Below, piece after piece: positions 21,486-32,840 of a DNA stretch of 64,000 bases. Where the stretch lies: contig NC_090616.1 of NCBI RefSeq assembly GCF_004359215.1, forward strand, positions 1,066,714-1,130,713, in the 5' to 3' direction. The notes beneath the pieces were generated by a model, which was given only the letters and a program-made list of their open reading frames with translations, was not told where the DNA came from and did no database searches. Source of the stretch: Bremia lactucae. Lineage: Eukaryota; Oomycota; Peronosporomycetes; Peronosporales; Peronosporaceae. The translations under genes and the position numbers were made by a program. Position 1 is the first letter of the stretch. Each line of letters opens with the position of its first letter.

Positions 21486-22711
21486 CAGGTGGGTGCACGA
21501 TGGAGCTCGTGAGTTCGCGACAAGCTCGATCAAGACTTTCTACGAAGATGAAGGAATTGAGCATCAAATTACAGTTCCGTACGCCCAACAGACTAATGGG
21601 ACGGCAGAGCGTGCTATTCGGACAACTGTTACAATTGGACGCAGTTTGCTGCATCACGCCAAGCTCGACAAGTGTTTCTGGGCTGAGGCAGCAATGACAG
21701 CCATATACGTCAAGAATTGACTGCCGTCACCCAAAGTTTGAGCATAAGACTCTTTATGAGATTGTCTAAGAGTCGAAGCCCAGTGTAAAACACATGCGTG
21801 TATTTGGCTGCCGGACGTACATTCTAACTCCAAAGGAAAAACGACTTAAATGGGACCCTAAGGCTCGCGTCGGAATTTTTCTCGGTTACGAAGAAACATC
21901 TTAAGCTTATCGAGTCTTTTCGTCGATGCAGGGCAAGTTATTATTAGTCGCGATGTTAACTTCGATGAGTCTGTTCTCGAGTTTCTGCCGATAAGCTTGG
22001 ACGAAGATGTCGATGATTCGGAATTTGAAGATCTCGAAATTGCTTCCCCAAAAATGGAGTACAAGCAGACAGGAAAGCGAAAAGGTCGCTAAAGTGAAAA
22101 GAGAAACCTACCCAGGAAATTACCTGCTGCTCGACAACAAAATGGTCTTGAAGAAGCAAGCGCGCCCATTGAATCGCGTATGGAAGACGATGCAGAAAAG
22201 AATGATGACCAAGATGACGAAGCTGCTTCTCCTCTGTTTTGGCGTGCAAGTGCTAATGCCGTTGAAAGATCGATCGACTTATCAGAGCCTAAGTCTTTCT
22301 AAGAGGCAATGAATGGACCGCAGCAAGTTCATTGGCGCGAGGCAATTCGTATGGAGCTCGAAATCATGCTCTGCGTGGTATTTTGTGCTGCCGAGCTGCC
22401 ACACGCTCAACGTGCCATTGGTACCAAATGGGTGTTTAAGATCAACCGCAGAGCGGATGGATCTATCGACAAATACAAGGCTCGCCACGTCGCGAATGGC
22501 TTCAAACAAAAGTACGGCATTGATTACACCGAAACCTTTTCGCCGGTTGTCAAGTATGTGACACTCCATTTCTGTATGGAATCATAAAAGAACAAGTTTA
22601 TTGCGAGATCTCTGAAGGAGTACAGTTTGATGACAATTTTAATTGTTTGGAACTGGTCAAGGCTATGTACGGACTCAAACAAGCGTCGCGCGTATGGAAT
22701 GAAACGTTTGA
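21486..22711 (+). pseudogene. copia-1 fragment E1: integrase C-half and RT N-half
   Basis: The plus strand begins inside a Ty1/copia integrase core: DEGIEHQITVPYAQQTNGTA then ERAIRTTVTIGRSLLHHAKL, containing the catalytic Glu. Next comes the conserved linker (MRVFGCRTY-like, KARVGIFLGYEETS), then RT at 22309-22587 (HWREAIRMELE; RAIGTKWVFKINRRADGSID; YKARHVANGFKQKYGIDYTE) and LVKAMYGLKQASRVWNETF. It stops abruptly at 22711. Both catalytic Asp of integrase and the RT YVDD region are absent. Confidence 0.82.
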
Positions 22712-22884
22712 CGGGCCAAAGGCGGGTACCGGTGTATACCGGTAGATACCGGGAATGACGTCATGCGGTGAAGTCATTGAGATGACGTCAGTTGATGACG
22801 TCAAAAGCTTCTAGAAGATTCCAGAAGCGATGATTGGCTACAAGTGTAATGGTTGGCTTAAGGGTAAGAAGCAATAGGTTTGCG
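22712..22884 (+). repeat. copia-1 LTR fragment
   Basis: From CCAAAGGCGGGTACCGG to GCAATAGGTTTGCGAA the sequence parallels 26033-26166 inside the copia-1 LTR that starts at 25988. The first ~45 bp and the end are missing. It is rich in TGACGTCA-type sites (TGACGTCA appears repeatedly), a CRE/bZIP-like palindrome that may be a promoter element. Confidence 0.6.
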
Positions 22885-24917
22885 AAGGAACAAGGTGGCG
22901 GCTTCGATGGAGCCGCCACGGGCAAGGACAAGCGTTTATGACAACGGACAACGGTCGGCGTAAGGGACGCCAAAAACCGGTCAAGGCCAACAGCACCTGT
23001 AACTACTTTGGGTAGCATGGGCATTGGATCGCTAAGTGCCCCGTGCGAATTCGCGAGAACACAGAACGACAGCGGCTACAGCGTGCAAACGTCGCGCAGA
23101 GTGAAGACGACTCTGACGATTATCTTTTTTTCGGTTGGTGGACATTTGAAGACTACCAAGTCAAGTTGCATATGGCTGGTCGATTTAGGTACGACACAGC
23201 ACATGACGTACTCGAAACAGTTCATGAAGAATTTCAAGGGTATTTCTCCGGTGGACGTTCACTTAGCAGACGATGGTGTTGTCCAGGCAGTCGGGACTGG
23301 TAACATCGTGATGTATATGAAGACTCCGCATGGAACCAAGAAGGAAGTGCTTTGAGGAGTATGGCATATTCCGAAATTATCGCGCAATCTCTTCTCCGTT
23401 GGACGCTTTACGAAGGACGTGGGTCCAGTCACGTTTGAAAGTGACGGATGCTTTGCTAAAGCAAAAGGATTGCAGTGAAAACTTGGATCCCGTGAGGGTA
23501 AAGGGCTGTTTAGGCTATGCACGACGCTCGTCGGCACTGACGAAGCCAATGTGACAAGCTCGTCGGGATGCCATGGGGACACCACTTCGTACCTCTGGCA
23601 TCTTCGACTTAGACACATTAGATATAGTGGTCTAGACACTATCGTCAAAAGGAACTATGGTGTTGACATTGATCTTGCGTCGGTCAATCAGTGGGAGCTG
23701 TGCGATCGTTGTGCGATTGGCAAACAAACGCGAGTGAGTTTGATGCAAAAGTCACCACATCATGCAAAGAAACTGTTGGAAGTTATTCACAGTGATGTGT
23801 GTAGACCTATGCAGTCAACAACTTTTAGCGGCAAGCGGTACTTCTCACTTTCACGGATGAGTACTCGCACTTTACCACGGTATCTCTGCTGCGAAACGAA
23901 TCTGAAGGTTTTTGGATGCCATGCATAGCTTACAGTACTTAAGGAAAAGCGAAGCAAATTTGAAGCTTGGTCGGTACGCTGTCGGTTTCTTGGCTACTCA
24001 GAGCATAAAAGTTGAGAGTGGTCGTGTGCTTGTCAGTCGCGACGCAAAGTTTATGGAAAATACGTTTGATAGTGGGAAGCGCGACCGGCGCTATAATGAG
24101 GTCGTTATTCAAGATGATGATGAAGCGACTGAACAGGACTCCCCACAACACGACCAAACCGATCACGAAAATGAAGAATCTGCGCAGAATGAAGAATTTG
24201 AGCCTGGCAGAAAGCGACACCAAAGGACCCAATCGCTCGAAAAAGCGACTGAAGCGCCAAGGCCCAAACGACACAGTCAATATCAATCGCTTGAAGAAAT
24301 GTCAGCTACAGCTCAAGACTTCGAGGCTGCGTACGTTGTGGATTTTCAGTGCGAGAAATGCCAACCACGTTCAAGTTGGCGACGGTATCCAATGACGCAG
24401 CTAAAAAAATGGAAGGAAGCGTGCAGCTTGGAAATGGACTCGCTACAAAAGAACAAGACTTAGACACTTGTGCCCCTGCCGTTAGGATGTAAGGCAATCG
24501 GCAACCGATGGGTATTTCGAGTTAAGGAAAACCAAGCTGGTGAAGTTGAGCGATACAAGGCGCGCCTTGTGGCGAAAGGTTTCGCACAAAATTCGGCATC
24601 GACTATAAGAAACGTTTGCGTCGGTGGCGAAGTTTTAATCGATCCGGATTTTGCTAAGTTCTGGCTGCCAAGTACGGACTTACGGTCCATCGAATGGATG
24701 TGATAACAGCATTTCTTAATGGTCAGCTCGACGGAGATATTTACATGACGCAGCCTGATGGCTTCAGTGATACAGCCAATCCAGGTTACGTGTGCAAGTT
24801 ACAACGGTCGCTGTACGGTCTGAAGCAATCACCTCTCATGTGGAACAAGACAATTGACGACTTTATGCTGGGACTGGAATTCAAGAAGTGTGAATCCGAT
24901 CACTGCATCTACATTTA
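22885..24917 (+). pseudogene. copia-1 element E2: gag knuckle to RT, integrase core deleted
   Basis: Plus-strand order: degenerate gag zinc knuckle CNYFG-stop-HGHWIAKCP near 23000; protease WLVDLGTTQHMT at 23160-23200 (DSGA changed to DLGT); pre-integrase region HLRLRHIRYSGLDTIVKRNY and CDRCAIGKQTRVSLMQKSPH (23590-23760); a jump from FSGKRYF to NLKVFGCHA near 23850-23910, which removes the whole integrase catalytic core; an acidic linker; then RT ([62 protein letters not shown]). It is inactive by deletion, stops, and the foldback at 24863. Confidence 0.82.
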
Positions 24918-24964
24918 GATGCAGTGATCGGATTCACACTTCTTAAATTCCAGTCCTAGCATAA
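24863..24964. repeat. Foldback palindrome in copia-1 RT
   Basis: Arms 24863-24911 and 24916-24964 are 49 bp each, inverted, with two mismatches and a 4-nt loop (CATT). The left arm is normal RT sequence (DFMLGLEFKKCESDHCI); the right arm is its reverse complement, inserted just before the YVDD region. The homologous place in E3 (about 26290) has no such arm, so it is a later event in E2. Confidence 0.93.
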
Positions 24965-26063
24965 CCTGATTTTTGTTGCATGATACGTCGATGACTTATA
25001 TTGGCTAGCAGTACCAGCAAGATGCTACAAGAAACTAAGTTAGCCCTGAGCCACATATTTGAGATGACGGATATGGGCCAGCTCAAGTAATTTCCTGAAA
25101 TTGAAATTGAGCAAGACTTTGAGATTGGGGCACTCACGATGCGGCAGACCAAGTTTGCATGTAATATTTTAGCGAAGTTCAACATGGACAACAGTAAGGC
25201 CGTTAGGACGCCCCAGGGTCCAGGACTCAAGCTGACCAAGTCCATGTGCGAAGGCGGATGCAAGCACAGTGAAACTATGGTCGGTGTGCCGTATCGAAAT
25301 GCTGTCGGTTGCCTGATACATTATGGTTGGCACACGCCAGGATCTCGCTGCGGCAGTTGGAGTACTTGGCCAATTTGTTGCAGACCCATGCCCAACACAC
25401 TGGCAAGCACTCAAAAGGGTTTTCAGGTATATATAAGGTACAAGGACTCACGAAACTCGATGCCGTGGCATCGAGTTTCAAGCAGCAACTCATAATGGAC
25501 TGCAAGGGTTTTCGGATGCGGACTGGGCCGGAGAGACGATGTCACGAAGAAGCACAAGCGGCTACGCTTTTATGATGAGTGGCGGGTGTGTCAGCTGGAA
25601 GATCAAGAAACAGCATACGGTGACTCTATCATCTACAGAAGCTGAGTACATGGCACTGTCAGAGGCGACACAAGAGGCAGTATGGCTTAAAACATTTCTG
25701 TGCGAGCTCGGTGAGATGTCCACGGATAGAGCGGTCAAGATTTATGAATATAACCAAGGCTCAATTGCAATGGCAAAGAATCCAGAGTATCACAAGCAAA
25801 ACAAGCACATCGACATTCGATATTATTTTGTATACGACAAGGTTAAAGACGGTCAAGTGATTCTCGAATATATTTCTTCTCTCGACATGCTGGCCGATAT
25901 GACCAAGCCAATTCCAGCGACACAGTTTTGCGTACTTCGTGGCAAGCTCGGGATACAAGGCCCAAGAGCTGTCGAGTCGAGTGGGAGTGTTCTTAAGGAC
26001 GCTGTGAAAAAGGCGTCTCATGCAGCAAGCAGGCCAAAGGCGGGTACCGGCAGATACCGGTAA
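24965..26063 (+). pseudogene. copia-1 element E2: RT end and RNase H
   Basis: The RT catalytic YVDDLYWLA is at about 24988. RT thumb and RNase H follow (VGVPYRNAVGCLIHY; SRRSTSGYAFMMSGGCVSWK; SSTEAEYMALSEATQEAVWL; KIYEYNQGSIAMAKNPEYHK; DMLADMTKPIPATQFCVLRG). The RNase H Asp of the usual DNQGS motif is Tyr (EYNQGS), which would disable it. The ORF 25539-26063 is open to a stop inside the LTR. Confidence 0.85.
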
Positions 26064-26212
26064 TGACGTCAGTTGATGACGTCAGAAGCTTCTAGAATAT
26101 TTCAGAAGCGCTAATTGGCTAGAAGTAATGGTTGGCTTAGAGGTAACAAGCAATAGGTTTGCGAACTAAGTCCTTTAATATATTTACTTTGCATTTTGCC
26201 AACTAGTGCTCA
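25988..26212 (+). repeat. copia-1 LTR (3' LTR of E2)
   Basis: About 225 bp from TGTTCTTAAGG to AGTGCTCA, preceded by a purine-rich GAGTCGAGTGGGAG. The minus-oriented LTR at 27937-28170 has the same ends and the same internal blocks (TACCGG, TGACGTCA, TTCTAGAA, GGCTTAG/GGCTTCG, GCAAAATGCAAAG-like). The exact 3' end is uncertain by a few bases, because both copies continue with CTTGACC. Confidence 0.65.
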
Positions 26213-27930
26213 CTTGACCTTTTCATTACTGCTAGCCAAAATTAAGTCATCGACGTAAAGCGCAACAAAGATCATATCTTGCCTACCACGCTTCATTTAG
26301 ACGCAGTGGCCAGATTCGCATTTCTTGAACTCGAGCCCTAGCATAAAATCATCGAGGGGCTTCTTCCACATGCGAGGCGACTGCTTCAGCACGTACACTG
26401 ACCGTTCTAGTTTGCACACATAGTCCGGATTGATTGCATCATTGAAGCCATCTGGCTGCGCCATGTTGATGTCCTCGTCGAGCTGGCCGTTGAGGTACGC
26501 TGTCTTTACGTCTATCCGATGGACAGTAAGTCCGTACTTGGCAGCCAAACTGAGCAGAATCCGAATAGATGTAAACTTGGCCACAGGCGCAAACGTTTCT
26601 TCGTAGTCAATGCCAAACTTCTGTGCAAAGCCTTTAGCCACTAGACGCGCCTTGTGTCGCTCCACTATACCGTCTTGATTTTCTTTGACGCGAAACACTT
26701 ACCGATTGCCTATTGGCTTGCGCCCTTTTGGTAGCGGCACAAGCGTCCATGTCTTGTTCTTTTGAAGCGATTCCATTTCCGAGTTGCATACTTCTTGCCA
26801 CTTGGCTGCGTCGCTGGATTCCATCGCCGACTTGAACGTGGTCGGCATTTCTCCCACTGAATCCACAACGTACGCAGCCTCAAAATCGTGTGCCGTAGCA
26901 GACATTTCTTTTACTGATTGGTATCTACTGTGTCGCTTAGACGTTGGAATTTCAGCTGCTTTTTCGAGCGATTGAGTCCTTTCGTGCCGCTTGGTGCCAG
27001 GCTCCATTTCTTCGCTCTGCTCACATTCTTCATTCTCTTGATCAGTTTCTTCGAGTTGTGGAGAGTCGTCATCGGCCAATTCATCAGCCTCTTGAACAAC
27101 AATCGCGCTATTCTGGCGGACGCATCTCTCACTGTCAAACATGTCTTCCATAAATTTTGCATCAAACTCACTAGTACACGGCCATTCTCAATCTTTCTTC
27201 GAAACGATATGCTTTTTCATGCTTCGAGTAGCCGAGAAATGGACAGCGTACCGTTCGAGAGTCAATCTTGCGACGTTTTTCCTTTGGAACTGTTACAAAT
27301 GCATGGCAGCCAAACACCTTTAGATTTGCCAGCGCTGGTTTCCTCCCGGTCCAAACCTGATATAGTGACTTTTCCATACAATACCTCGCGTTGGACAGCG
27401 GTAGCGAAGGAAGGTAGCGGTCATGAATGCTTCGCCCCAATACGATTTCGGCAGTCCAGCGAGCTCAAGCATACATCTTGCGCAATTCACGAGTGTACGA
27501 TTCATGCGTTCGCCCCCCCCCCCTATTCAGTTGCGAGCGTAGGGTAGCGTGAATTTTTGCTCAATACCACGACGCTTGCAGAACTTGGCCAATACGCTCG
27601 AAGTGTTTTCACCACCGTTGTCTCAACGAAGAGTTTTGACAACTCCGCCGGTCTAAGTCTCAGTGAACGCAACAAACTTGGCGAGCTTGTTTGAGACCTC
27701 CGACTTGCTTCGTAACAAGAACACTGGTAAAGTGCGAGTACTCATCTGTAAATGTGACGAAGTACCACTTACCGCTAAAAGTCGCTGACTGCATAGGACC
27801 GCTCACGTCACTCTGAATGACTTCTAGCAGCTTATTTGCGTGATGAGGCGACTTTTGCATGAAGCTCACTCGCGTTTATTTGCCAGGTGCGCAACCATCG
27901 CACAGCTCCCACTGTTTGACTTATGCTAAG
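26213..27930 (-). pseudogene. copia-1 element E3: pre-integrase to RT, truncated
   Basis: On the minus strand: GAG-pre-integrase (KSPHHANKLLEVIQSDVSGP at 27800), integrase with WYFVTFTDEYSHFTSVLVTK, an expanded homopolymer at 27511-27521 where the catalytic Glu motif is expected (then RMNRTLVNCARCMLELAGLP), linker with FGCHAFVTVPKEKRRKIDSR and FLGYSKHEKAYRF, the acidic region 26699-27151 (open, 150 codons), and RT 26297-26698 (FRVKENQDGIVERHKARLVA; LDEDINMAQPDGFNDAINPD) ending after YVDDLILAS. RT is cut at 26213, where an oppositely oriented LTR begins. The RT part is less decayed than E2. Confidence 0.83.
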
Positions 27931-27936
27931 GTCAAG

Positions 27937-28170
27937 TGAGCACTACTTGGCGAAATGCAAAGTGAATATATTAAGGTCCTTAGTTCGCAACCTATAGCTA
28001 CCTCGAAGCCAATCATTGATTCTCCAATCATAGCTCATAGAACCTTCTAGAAACTACTGACGTCATCTACTAACGTCATCCCCATGACGTCACACTGTGA
28101 CGTCATTACCGGTATATAATGGTAATTATGGGTACTATCTTGATGTAGTCGAGTCGCTTCCTAGCTAACA
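27937..28170 (-). repeat. copia-1 LTR
   Basis: About 234 bp; on the minus strand TGTTAGCTAGGAAGCG to AGTGCTCA. It follows a copia-1 RNase H end (E4) on the minus strand, so it is its 3' LTR. It could equally be the 5' LTR of E3 with gag and protease deleted. Confidence 0.65.
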
Positions 28171-28340
28171 CTCTCACTCGACTCGACGATTAGGGAGACG
28201 CTTGAATACCAAGTTTGCTCCGAAGCACACAAAACTGCGTCGCTGGAATAGGCTTCGTCATGATATCAGCTAACTTGTCCAGAGTGGAGACATACTCCAA
28301 TATCACTCTACAACACAGCGTCTAAATGACGCTTGTGCGA
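28171..28340 (-). pseudogene. copia-1 fragment E4: RNase H C-terminus
   Basis: The minus strand reads LEYVSTLDKLADIMTKPIPA and TQFCVLRSKLGIQ, then a stop just before the LTR. This is the conserved C-terminal end of the copia polyprotein. It meets E5, of opposite orientation, at about 28340. Confidence 0.75.
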
Positions 28341-28974
28341 CTCTATTGCTCAGCCCGTTCTCGGGCCCTACTATGCACGAATACACAGGATCCGGGACTC
28401 AAGCTGACAAAAAAAAGCTTATGTGCGAAGGAGGTTGCAAACACAACGAGTCCATGGCTGGGGTACCATATAGAAATGCTGTCGGCTACCTGATGTACTT
28501 TACGGTCGATACACGCCCCGATCTCGCTGCGGTAGTAGCAGTGATCAGCCAATTTGCTACAGTTTTATGTCCGACACACTAGCAAGCACTCACGAGAGTA
28601 TTCAGGTATATACAAGGCACAAATTGCATGGTATCAAGTTTCAAGCATCAAGTGACAAGGGACTTCAAGGCTACACGGATGCAGACTGGGCTGGAGACAC
28701 AGAGTCAAGAAGAAGCACCAGTGGCATTTTTGATGAGCGGCGGATGTATCAGCTGGAAAAGCAAGAAGCAGCGCACTGTGGCACTTCGTCTACGGAAGTC
28801 GAACACATGGCGTTGCCAGAAGTAGCACAAGAAGCGGTGTGGCTAAAGGCATTTCTGTGTGAGCTCGTTGAGATGTCGAGAAGCGATGCGGTCAAGATCT
28901 ATGAGGACAACCAAGGCTCAATAGCATTGGCCGAGAATCCGACATTCTACAAACGCATCAAGCACATTGATACG
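28341..28974 (+). pseudogene. copia-1 fragment E5: RT tail and RNase H
   Basis: The plus strand reads KLMCEGGCKHNESMAGVPYR, NAVGYLMYFTVDTRPDLAAV, then RNase H (DADWAGDTESRRSTSG; SWKSKKQRTVAL; EVAQEAVWLKAFLCELVEMS; KIYEDNQGSIALAENP) and KHIDTS. Here the DNQGS Asp is retained. At 28974 the copia sequence changes in mid-codon context to gypsy-1 RT (TCAACTTGCAAAAGTGCGTC, as at 9392). Confidence 0.82.
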
Positions 28975-31220
28975 TCAACTTGCAAAAGTGCGTCATAGGG
29001 GTCCCTGAGATACCTGTACTGGGCTGCATCGTTGGTACACATGGTGTACGAGCAGACCTAGACGAGTAAAATTGGTAAAGGAATGGCCGATCCCACGGCA
29101 TGTGAAGGATTCGCGCCAATTCCTAGGGCTCGCTAATAACTTGCATAAGTATAGCAAGAAATATGCGGAGCAAACTAAACCATTATCTGATCTCCTTAAA
29201 AAGATACAGAATGGGTTTGGTTAAAAGAACAAGAAGATGCGTTCACATCAGTATGGCAATATTTTGTAGAGGCGTTGGTCCTGGCATTGCCAGACGCGAA
29301 TAAGCTCTTTAGCGTCGTCTTCGATGCAAGCAATTTGCACTCGGCAGCGCGCTCATGCAAAAGGATGACGACGGCGTTGACCATGTCATTTCTTATCTGT
29401 CTCTGCTTTTAAAAAAGTCGCAAAAATGAATTACCTTGTACATGACAAAGAGCTACTTTTTATAACGTATGCTCTTGTCAAGTTTCGAGTGCACATATTG
29501 GGCACCGAACTCTTTGTGGTTTATTCGGATCACGCATCACTGCGTAGCGCAATAAACTCACCGCACCTCTCGCCTAGAATGGCAAGATAGCTTACATTCT
29601 TCTCTAACTTTTATTTCAAAGTTGAATACAAGCCGGGAAGTCGATGTATTGGCTGGCGCATTGTCGCGCAGACAAGACTTCGAGGTAGGACACCAGGATA
29701 GTGTGTTTAGTGCGAAAGAACAATCTGAACCGTCAACGTTGACAGCCATTAAAGCCCACCACGAGCGAGCTCGTTATGCTTTGATATTTTAAGAGACCTT
29801 CAGTCAGGACGAACATTGTCGCCTGCTGTTGGATCACTTCGGCGGACATAAGGTAACCCTTCCGTCACACCTGAAGGCTAAGTTATATCGCTTTAGCTAT
29901 AACGATTTTCTGTTATGGCGTCAGCTGTCACCTTGTGATCCCTTGAGAACCTATGTGCCTCATGACATAGGTCTCAAGCTGATGATCCATTACAAGCTCC
30001 ATGATGCGCTATCGAGTAGAAATCTGGTCCGTGAAAATACATTCTTACGAGTGTCAGACAAATCTTGGTGGTCACATTTATATAGATGGGTGGCCAATGT
30101 TCGCTCTTGCGAACAGTGTCAGCGCGTTAAGCCTGCACCGTCCAGCAGTGCGCCGCTGAAGCCGCTTCCGATTCCACCATATTTATGGAAGTCAGTAAGT
30201 CTGGACTTCATGTTTGGCATGCCGCCCGATCATAAGGGTCGGACAGGGCTAGTCGTCTTTGTAGATAGACCGAGCAAGATGGTGCATTTAGCACCATGTA
30301 AGACATAGATCTCAGGCAAGGAGGCAGCTCTCTTGATCCTGAATCATGTATACTGACTACACGGGATGCTCGAATCCATAGTGTCGGACCCGGATCCACG
30401 TTTCACGCCAGTTTTTTAAGAGATGTATTCGAGCTGCTAGGTAGCAAGCTCCACATGTCGACCGCAGAACATCCCCAGACGGATGGCCAAACAGAACGCG
30501 CTAATCGGGTCGTGGCGGATGTCTTGCGCACTATAGCAGCTCCCAAAGAGTGGAGCAAGCAATTGCCCTTTGTGGAGTGCGCTATAAACAACAGTGCCCA
30601 CGCCAGTACGGGTGAGACACCGATATATATTAACGGACTACGCCATCCTCGGACGCCAGTCTCGTTTGTGCGCAGCCCGATTCTTAGTGGGGGAGGGCCC
30701 CTCACTATGCTCGGTGCGAAAGAGGGATATAGTTTCGTCAATATGACGATGACCCATGATGGTATCATCTCAACGACAGAAACTTGACCTAGGGACCCTG
30801 CGAGATTAGCAGTAGTCAACAAATCTACGTCTTATGGCCGACCTCTTGGCGGTATCATAGGCGAGTTAGATGCTTAAAGCATGAGAAAATGACCGATAAG
30901 CCATCTCACGAAATGTTTGTAAATGACCGATAAGCCATCTCACGAAATGTCTGTGACGCGGGCAAGCGCACAGGACAAGCAAGAGAATATGCGGACCGAA
31001 ATGGTCGCAAAAATAATGAACGCTTTAGTGGGTGAAAAGTACTACTTAGTACATCTACTCTACCTAAAAATGTAATTTCTGTACTATTTGGAGGTACTAC
31101 GAAATTGTTTTCGCGTTTCATTGGACCCTTTACGACCTTAATTAAAGGCTCACCCTTCTCCCGTATATGAAGACACAATCCGTATTTTACGGGGTCGTCT
31201 GAAATGGTATGAAGGCCCAA
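28975..31220 (+). pseudogene. gypsy-1 copy C: RT tail, RNase H, integrase (decayed)
   Basis: Starts inside RT (matching 9384 onward of copy B). RNase H at 29280-29600, integrase H2C2 and core at 29829-30310, the same in-frame stop as copy B at 30309, second Asp in VSDPDPRF, Glu in TDGQTERANRV (open 30455-30787), and a much decayed GPF module near 31100-31220. Positions 29264-30390 match 9685-10811 without visible differences; most of 30450-30728 is also nearly identical. A short local duplication (ACCGATAAGCCATCTCACGA) occurs at 30890 and 30927. Confidence 0.85.
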
Positions 31221-31379
31221 ATGAGGTCACATATCCTCATCCGTCTAAGGAGACCGATGGTGACGCCGACTATGAGTCGAGTGTCGTTCGGGTGAGGGAG
31301 ACGGGGAAGGCGATAAAGTATCAGCCGACCGACTCCTCCCACCACAAACAGGATTCGGAGAGCGAGAAGCATCACGCGA

Positions 31380-32732
31380 GTAACGCGGATCCCTCAGCAT
31401 AATCCTCTTTAAGAGGTCCAAGCGAGTCTTAGGCGTTCATTACTCTGACGAGTCTTCGCTCGGACATCCTGAAGATCCGAGGTCAGTCGCGAGACTTGAC
31501 CCTCGATATCCGCAATACGTCGTTCGGCAACGCTTAACGCCTGTGACTGAACGGACGAAGGTTAGGCAGCCGCGAGTAGGTGGGGATCGCCATTCTATCA
31601 GTCACCGACTGCACTGGTGGATGCGGGTGGGATTCAACGCTTCCTTGTTGGGAGATTACTTGCCCACTGCTCTGTGAGGAAAAAGAATCAAATCCTCGTC
31701 CAGTGGATAGGATAGCCGAAAAGTTTTGACTCTTGGGATTCGATAGATACGCTTCGTACTGACGTGCCGGCTTGGTGACCGCCTACGAAAAGGAGCACAT
31801 GATAAGGCCTCTCCGCTAGTATAAAACTGACTAGCAGGAGTCTCGTGATGAGAAGAAACAGAGGGTACATTACTGCCCATGATTTCTTTCACACGCAAGC
31901 GAGCGAAAATAATTCGCTGCTACCGCTGTTTCACCACTTCGGAATGCGGTTGAAAGCGTCACAAGAATTCTGCCTCATACTAGTCGGGCGTGTAATTTTG
32001 AACGCAACACGAGCGGGATTGGGAAAGTTCGTCTAAAAGATTTCCCCTGAGACTCCATGCATCATAGTCCCCATATTATTATGAGCGTCTACAATAGCGC
32101 GCTTTAGGAACGACGCTTTTGGCCCGTTAATACGAGGCCATTGAGATGGAGGGGACATATGTGGCATGTCACCCGTCAAATAGCCATGTTCGATACGACT
32201 GTTTTGTGATACCGACTGAGCACGCTCACGTGTCGTCGGCGGAGCCTTAAACTCAGGCTCCTCAATATCAGACCCATTATGAATAATGGTCTGAGAGCAA
32301 GACATTGTTGTTTTACCCAACAGAGAAGCACTACCACCTCTGTGGGAAGTGCTCTTCTTAATGGTCGCTGCGCTAGCCAGCGCAAACGAGAAAACAGCAT
32401 TAGAATACTTTGTTGTCTTTAAATTAGTTGAGATTAGAAACGATTAAACGGGGGTTTAAGAGCCATCACGCTGCTAATCACTTCTATGAGGTGGCAGTTT
32501 AATCGACACTAAGCGACGAGTTTACATCTTCACTGTGAAAGTGGGATGGATCCTTTAGCCCCGTTAACGTGACAGCAGCAGCAGCTGTCGGCGTTGCAAC
32601 TGGGGCACTACGCGCCTGCGGCGTGCTAACGCGGCACGTGCGCTTCGTGCGTGGTTGAGTGGGTGTCTTTTTAGACGACCCACCAGCTTTGACTCTTTTA
32701 GGTGGCATGTTTGGCGCTGTGTGAGTGCACAC
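31380..32732 (-). pseudogene. gypsy-1 antisense ORF, copy C (decayed)
   Basis: The minus-strand start at 32732 (MCTHTAPNMPPKRVKAGGSS) aligns with the start at 48041. Then come TPTQPRTKRTCRVS and GLKDPSHFHSEDVNSSLSVD; an open block 32033-32320 with TTRERAQSVSQNSRIEHGYL and WPRINGPKASFLKRAIVDAH; near 31900-32040 FPNPARVAFKITRPTSM; and 31656-31898 VKEIMG with YPLDEDLILFPHRAVGK. The heptad-like C-terminus lies near 31400-31560. Several frameshifts. Domain order is as in copies A and at 48041. Confidence 0.6.
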
Positions 32733-32828
32733 AGATCGCTAGAGTAACTGAGAAAACAAGCGGCGAGTAAAGTAGCTCGCTGTTCCTCGATCCTCTGACG
32801 AATTCGCAACATGCTAATTCGTTCTAAA

Positions 32829-32840
32829 ATGGGGGGATGG
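32829..32840 (+). other. Polypurine tract of gypsy-1 copy C
   Basis: The purine run ATGGGGGGATGG abuts the LTR start TGTAACGGGC, the same arrangement as at 2853-2860. Confidence 0.7.

Noticed and set aside
23259..23648. A 129-codon minus-strand ORF as a gene
   Set aside because: It lies opposite the copia-1 protease and pre-integrase coding region and has no family resemblance.
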